Assembly: GCA_024336345.1 (NCBI GenBank)
Contig: JANFOG010000002.1
Coordinates: forward strand, 2,232,001-2,296,000
Length of the DNA stretch: 64,000 bases
Direction: 5' to 3'
From: Mariannaea sp. PMI_226
Taxonomy: Eukaryota; Ascomycota; Sordariomycetes; Hypocreales; Nectriaceae
Shown one piece after another: positions 59,307 through 64,000 of the stretch. A program made the translations under genes and the position numbers. The first letter of the stretch is position 1, and every line of letters starts with the position of its first letter. The notes below the pieces were generated by a model. It was not told the DNA's origin. It saw only the letters and a list, made by a program, of their open reading frames with translations, and ran no database searches.

Positions 59307-62300
59307 GACCAAAAAAAAAAAACGACCAAAGAAAAATTAGCGACGTGTTGGCTGGCCACCACCCGGAAGAGAGGAAAATAATACTAATAAAAGAGTCGAT
59401 CTGGAATTGGTTTTCTTTACATTCATATACCCCTTATTTCTTTTCTTGCGCAGGATGGATGATACGGGCTGAGCAAGGCGTGCGTGCTTCAAGATGAAAA
59501 AGCTTGGAATGAGGTTGGGTTTACTTTCTTATCGTTTTATTTCTTTATTTTTCTTGTTTCTTATTAAGATTGCAAAGGTGTATGAGTACATATCAAGGGA
59601 GAGCTGGAGTTCCCTGATCGTTAGTAGCCAAGAAGCCTTGCAGCGATTTGTCGGGGAAAGGTGAATACGGCTCAGTTAGAGGTAGATAGAAACTGCGGGT
59701 TAACACATTTACCCGCGCATGTGGAGGGTTAAACTTACACACCTATCTGTATCTAGTTTATTTTTCCTACAAGTTGATCATTTTCCAAGTAAGTAGTGAT
59801 GTTGCCATGACAATCGCGGCTTCAATATTTACCTATACTACGCGCTTCCAACTTGTTGTTTGTGTACGAGTGTATGTGGGTGGAGAGGCCACGGCCAGAA
59901 TATCTGCCTCCCATCAACGCCACCATTACCAAGACTTCCAGTGCTGAGCAGCGGAGCTTGGGTGGCTGCATGTACTACTAGAGATAAATTACAAGGTGGT
60001 GTGCATCTTTCTGAGAACCGAAAAAGTAGACATCGCCGCCTCTGGTCGTCACGTACCTAATGCAGGCTCTCACCAGCATGCCAACGCTGGCCGAAGGAAC
60101 GGCCAAGGAGTGAATGAAGAGTCAATATATTCTCCTCCACCCCTTAGCAGTGCATATGTTCTTAGTAGCTGAGGTCCCACCGAACCATCTAGGGTGCCCA
60201 TAGCCAGTCTTCAAGGGTGTGCCACGTCAAGAAGCATAATGATTATCAGGCCCTGCGTTCAGGGCCAGGATCAGGAACGTGTAACGGAAACCAACCACAA
60301 GACGGAAGCAGTGAACCTTGGTCTACTTTTGTTTTGTTGTTGGTTAATTACCTGGTCTAGGTGATCACAATATGCAGTATAGAGTACTTGCTACTGTACA
60401 CTCCATATGTAGCATTTATCTATTTGGTACTTTGTCAAGTGAAGATGTCAGTTTTGTACGAGACGCACATGCGCAGATGGAGTCGCGTTATGTTTGCGGC
60501 TAACTGTCCAGAGCTCCGGACTACCGAGTTCGGAGAGATCCGCCGGGCAGAAGTGGAGGCTTGGGGTCCGGGAACATGGACGGAAAAAGGTCGTTAACTG
60601 AGATGGATGAAAAGTCGGTGATGGCTTTGACCATGGACGGAAACGAGGTGTCTGAGACAAGAAAAAAAAATATCATTCTTGGCCCGAGACGGAGTAGCAA
60701 CTCACCTGGATACAATGAGCGACAAGACACATACAAACGCACACACACGATGGCTCAAGTCCCAGATTACGTCGTTTGTATGCACCATAGCTCCCTTTTC
60801 AGCCAACAGCTACGTACTCAGTTGATTCCGACTTCCGCCAAAGCCAAGCGGGTCATCAATAAGGCACCTACCTACCTAGCTTATCTACTACGTACCTACC
60901 TTACACTACGTATGACTACGTATGACTTGCTCCATACCCAAACACTTGGCTGGGACGAGAATCTGCTCTTCCCCCCCGCCGTTGGGTTGTGAGAAACAAA
61001 GATAATCCAAATCGAACCTAAGGAAGTAAACAAAACAACACAGGCCAGGAGATTGGGCCTCCACCATGGCCGCCGGACTGCCACTTGGCTTGCCATCACT
61101 TGCTCATGATCAATGGCGATATCGACATTGGCTGTCGCGTGCAAGCAGAGGTCAAAGATAGCTACCAGGGGGCCTTTCTTAGGTTGCTGAGAAAAAGCTG
61201 CGGACAGACCGGGGTGCAAGAAGCAGGCTGGGCCACAAATGGATGGATGGGATGATCAGGGCGGTGGCCGCCAGTGCGGGGAGCCCACTACATGGCCACT
61301 GTATGTCCACTGTATGTCCACTCCCAGTGGAGAAAATTACAGGGCTAAGGCTGCGGCCTGGCTGGACAAGTAAAAATTCTTCCAAGTCTCGATGGAAGGA
61401 CAGACACGGGAGAGACGACATTGGTCAAGGTCTTTCCAGCCATGGAGAGGTACGGAGCATTTTGGTAGAAACCTCGTGCTGGCATCAGGTACCAGCTCCT
61501 CACCAGCTCCGTTCCTGACAAAGTACAGTACTCCGCTACTGTTGCAACTATTTGTAGTCGGTGAGGAGAGAGTGTGTGGTAGTGGTCGAGCTCGGCAAAG
61601 CGCTCTTCGAGCTTCAAGCATTCAAAAAGGTGGCCCTCGACCGCTTCTTTCTTTCTCTCCTGTTGTTTCCTTCTCCTCCCCCTCTCCTTCTCCTCAATCC
61701 TCCCCCTCCCATTCGTTCCCTTTTCCTCTCTTTCTTCTCTATTCTCTCGGGGGTTGTCGACAGAGGGAGAGAAACAGAGAGAAGGACGGGGATTCTGGAA
61801 GCAAACAGGATCCCCATATCAAACAAAAAAAAAGCGCCCCATCCTGTGCGCATACCAGCTTTTGACTGAGAGAGCTTGGGCCTTTGGTGCTGGCAATTGC
61901 ACGTATCAGAGGCCTCTCCATAAGGTAGCTTTCCTTTTGGTCTGCGGGATTACGATCCTCTTTGCTCGTATATTCGGGCGTCTCATCGGGGATCTCAAAC
62001 AAGGTAGGCAGCTTTTTTTTTCTCTCTCTTTGCCGTTCTGCTCTCCCCCTCCATCACAGCCCTCAGATTTTATGACGAAGCAATCCCACTTGCCTAGCTC
62101 TTCATCTGGATCCTCCGTCACCTTTTTGCTCCGAAAGGGGAAAAGGTGGGCTCCGCACCCCCTGAGCCTGTGAACGAGAAAGCTGGTAGGACGCGTTTGC
62201 GGCGTATCATCAAAATAAATTGGCTTTTGGACCAGGAACAAGAAAGAACAAGGAACAAGAAACCACAAAATTGAGTTCCCAGCCGTCAAGCCTCCAATTT

Positions 62301-62822
62301 CCCTCTCTCAAACCTTTCAAACTCGCAAACTCCCCAGCTCTCAGCTCTCAGCTCTCGTTTCTCAATTACTCGCGGCAGCTTCAAGCACTTGTGTCGACGT
62401 ATGTTCCCCGTTTGGCTTGAACTCATCTCCCCGTATCGTTCATTGGCTTAGTGGCCGAAAGTGGCTGAAGCCCCAGAAAAAAATTAACCTCTCCCTTCTT
62501 CCTGCTCTGCCTTATCACCATTGGTCTCACCTGGCTCCTTTTTTTTTCGCTCCTCTTTGGACAGCTTGTCCTCTGCTCCGATACGAATTACGACTAACTC
62601 GCATCCTACATCAGAACTTCGCCATCAATCAAGCCACGCCCTGACTTTGTCGTCGTCATCGCTCGGTCGATTTAATTTGGTTGCCTTACAATTATCCACT
62701 GCCAGCAAAGCCCCAACAACCTTTGGTCTGCTTCAAAAGGAGCCTCGCGCCAGGCTTAGAACCTATAACCGTTACACACACATAACAACAACATCCTCCC
62801 ACACACAAACACACTCGCAACA
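59307..62822. other. 3.5-kb spacer upstream of PRA1
   Basis: This interval holds the LMO1 3' region and then mixed sequence. A pyrimidine-rich block lies at about 61640-61750, and the PRA1 leader follows. A CCACTGTATGT unit is directly repeated at 61295-61316. TACCTACC words lie at about 60866-60902. A GTATGT at 62399 and acceptor-like CAG trinucleotides in 62700-62755 might mark a leader intron of PRA1. The frames of 100-157 codons in the region are low-complexity or lack any domain. Confidence 0.5.
59386..59391 (+). terminator. Canonical AATAAA poly(A) signal of LMO1
   Basis: An exact AATAAA hexamer lies 80 nt after the LMO1 stop codon, in AT-rich sequence followed by T-runs. This is a typical place for a fungal 3' end signal. 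Confidence 0.45.
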
Positions 62823-63353
62823 ATGGCTCGCATTCAAATCCCCCTGGACATTATCACGTCCCGTCTTAACCTCGGCGACCGATTCCAGGGCCTTCGTTCT
62901 GGTCCTCTCAGCGGCCGCTTCTCCAACTTGCGTCCCATCTCCGAGTTCTTCGACTTCAAGCGTCTCTCCAAACCTGCCAACTTTGCAGAGGTTCAGTCGC
63001 GAGTCAACTACAACCTGGGCCATTTCTCTAGCAACTATGCCGTCGTCTTTGTGATGCTGAGCATCTACGCTCTGCTGAGCAACTCGTTGCTGCTCCTAGA
63101 CATCATCTTTGTCGCTGTCGGCATGTTCATCATTGGTCGTCTTGACGGTGGTGATCTCGAACTTGGCACTTTCCGTGCTACTACATCCCAGCTCTACACT
63201 GGACTGGTTTGCATTGCCGTTCCCTTGGGTCTGATCGCTTCGCCTTTCATGACTCTGCTATGGTTGATCGGCGCTTCTGGCGTGACCATTATTGGCCACG
63301 CTGCATTTTTGGACAAGCCCATCGATGAGGCTTTTTCCGGGGAGGCGGTCTAG
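62823..63353 (+). CDS. YIP3: PRA1 family prenylated Rab acceptor
   Basis: PRA1/Yip3 proteins sit in ER and Golgi membranes, bind prenylated Rab GTPases and help their delivery. The single exon encodes 176 residues, the same size as the yeast protein. A hydrophilic N-terminal region of about 75 residues includes the PANFAEVQSRVNYNLGHFSSNY segment typical of the family. Two long hydrophobic hairpins follow (about 77-107 and 122-160), each able to cross the membrane twice, then a short acidic tail ending in FSGEAV. The ATG context CAACAATGGC is strong. The stop is followed within 180 nt by the next reading frame on the same strand. Confidence 0.93.
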   Translation: MARIQIPLDIITSRLNLGDRFQGLRSGPLSGRFSNLRPISEFFDFKRLSKPANFAEVQSRVNYNLGHFSSNYAVVFVMLSIYALLSNSLLLLDIIFVAVGMFIIGRLDGGDLELGTFRATTSQLYTGLVCIAVPLGLIASPFMTLLWLIGASGVTIIGHAAFLDKPIDEAFSGEAV

Positions 63354-63529
63354 GTGGTCGGCCGCGAGCTCCCGAATTCGCGCCCCAAAAGGGAAGACCA
63401 TCGCGGCGCAGGCGGCGGAGGACAGGGGACGCTGCGCAATTCGGGTACGGCGAAAGTGCCCGAGTAGAGGAGTTGGGTACAGACGAGGAAGGTGCAGATT
63501 GGCGAGGCATTGGAGCTGCTACGGGGGCT

Positions 63530-64000
63530 ATGACTCGTTTTGTTAGCGATCCTCTTAATTTCACTGGCGTTGACTTGGGGACCCGTAGGGGTCAGTTTGA
63601 GAATTCAGATGAGGAGGATGAGGAGGAGGATTCAGATGGGGACTCGTCTGGAGATGATGATGAATACGAACAAGAGTTGGCACAGATGTCACCAAGGCAG
63701 AGGGAAGAGTTCTTGATCCAGTCGGCCATGGCACGAATTGAGCGAGCCCGGTCTCAAGGTCGGACAGACGTTAGACTCAACCAGCACGAGATAGCCGCTC
63801 TCGAACGACAGCGAAAGCGAGAGGAGAAGGAGAAGAAGAAGCGAGCAACTGAACGCAAAAAGAAGAAGGATTCACGTGTCGCGGTACCTCTTACACAGCT
63901 GGAGCCCGCTTCGCGCAAGAAGAAAATGGCTCCGGCTTCTCGTCAAGGGCGACAGGAGGTGTTGTCTCAATATCCATCGTCAGGTAGCAACCTAGGCGAT
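63530..64000 (+). CDS. Unrecognised charged protein, N-terminal part (runs off the window)
   Basis: The frame is open from the first in-frame ATG at 63530 to the end of the window, 157 codons, so the 3' part is missing. The chain begins MTRFVSDPLNFTGVDLG, then has a strongly acidic Glu/Asp/Ser stretch, a segment with ARIERARSQGRTDVRLNQ and ALERQRKREEKEKKK, and a basic Lys/Arg-rich part that may be a nuclear signal or helix. I do not know its function. The same frame is open upstream to a stop at 63326-63328. That upstream part encodes Arg-rich (RRRRRR) and acidic residues that look coding, so the true start may be in an upstream exon. It has no recognisable catalytic motif. Confidence 0.6.
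   Translation, partial: MTRFVSDPLNFTGVDLGTRRGQFENSDEEDEEEDSDGDSSGDDDEYEQELAQMSPRQREEFLIQSAMARIERARSQGRTDVRLNQHEIAALERQRKREEKEKKKRATERKKKKDSRVAVPLTQLEPASRKKKMAPASRQGRQEVLSQYPSSGSNLGD

Noticed and set aside
61392..62173. Overlapping frames of 100-157 codons before PRA1
   Set aside because: Low-complexity Ser/Pro/Phe from pyrimidine tracts, several frames compete, and none has a domain.

Overview
This window is nuclear DNA of a filamentous ascomycete, most likely a sordariomycete of the order Hypocreales. The evidence is short GT-AG introns (about 50-150 nt) with CTAAC-type branch sites, CT-rich leaders, long intergenic spacers, single genes rather than operons, and a set of conserved fungal proteins, including an Msn2/Seb1-type stress factor and a yeast-type DPH6-RidA fusion. 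I do not claim genus or species from sequence alone.

Layout. 1-13380: a long stretch with no gene I can support, ending in the leader of the stress regulator. 13381-15201 (+): MSN2/SEB1 C2H2 factor. 17902-20427 (+): DPH6 diphthine-ammonia ligase fused to RidA domains. 20555-21664 (-): AKR8-type pyridoxal reductase. 23892-25274 (+): DUF202 membrane protein. 25896-28456 (+): HCS1/SMBP2 helicase. 28457-32961: spacer with a cluster of TAGGTACCTA-like palindromes. 32962-35064 (+): unrecognised disordered coiled-coil protein. 35708-38086 (-): mitochondrial intermediate peptidase OCT1. 38704-39578 (+): ApoO-family MICOS subunit (MIC26/MIC27). 39988-41340 (-): tRNA-dihydrouridine synthase DUS2 with a GC-AG intron. 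45692-49192 (+): unrecognised 1130-residue protein. 52432-54471 (+): KES1/OSH4 oxysterol-binding protein. 55069-55897 (-): U2AF small subunit. 57189-59306 (+): ELMO/CED-12 homologue (LMO1). 62823-63353 (+): PRA1/YIP3. 63530-64000 (+): start of an unrecognised charged protein that runs off the window.

How the genes relate. They are mostly housekeeping: translation modification (DPH6, DUS2), mitochondrial proteolysis and cristae shape (OCT1 and MIC27, which share a 617-bp divergent promoter), splicing (U2AF1), lipid transfer and Rab/Rho trafficking (KES1, PRA1, LMO1), DNA metabolism (HCS1) and stress transcription (MSN2). There is no secondary-metabolite cluster, no intact transposon, no tRNA or rRNA that I could find, and no CRISPR-like array. 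I rebuilt all multi-exon genes by hand from splice consensus plus reading-frame continuity, and each one closes in frame to a stop codon.

I found no clear undescribed system. The best leads are the 1130-residue orphan (45692-49192), the coiled-coil orphan (32962-35064), the unusual junction after PRA1 (63329-64000), the gene-poor region upstream of MSN2, and the dispersed TAGGTA/TACCTA motif.
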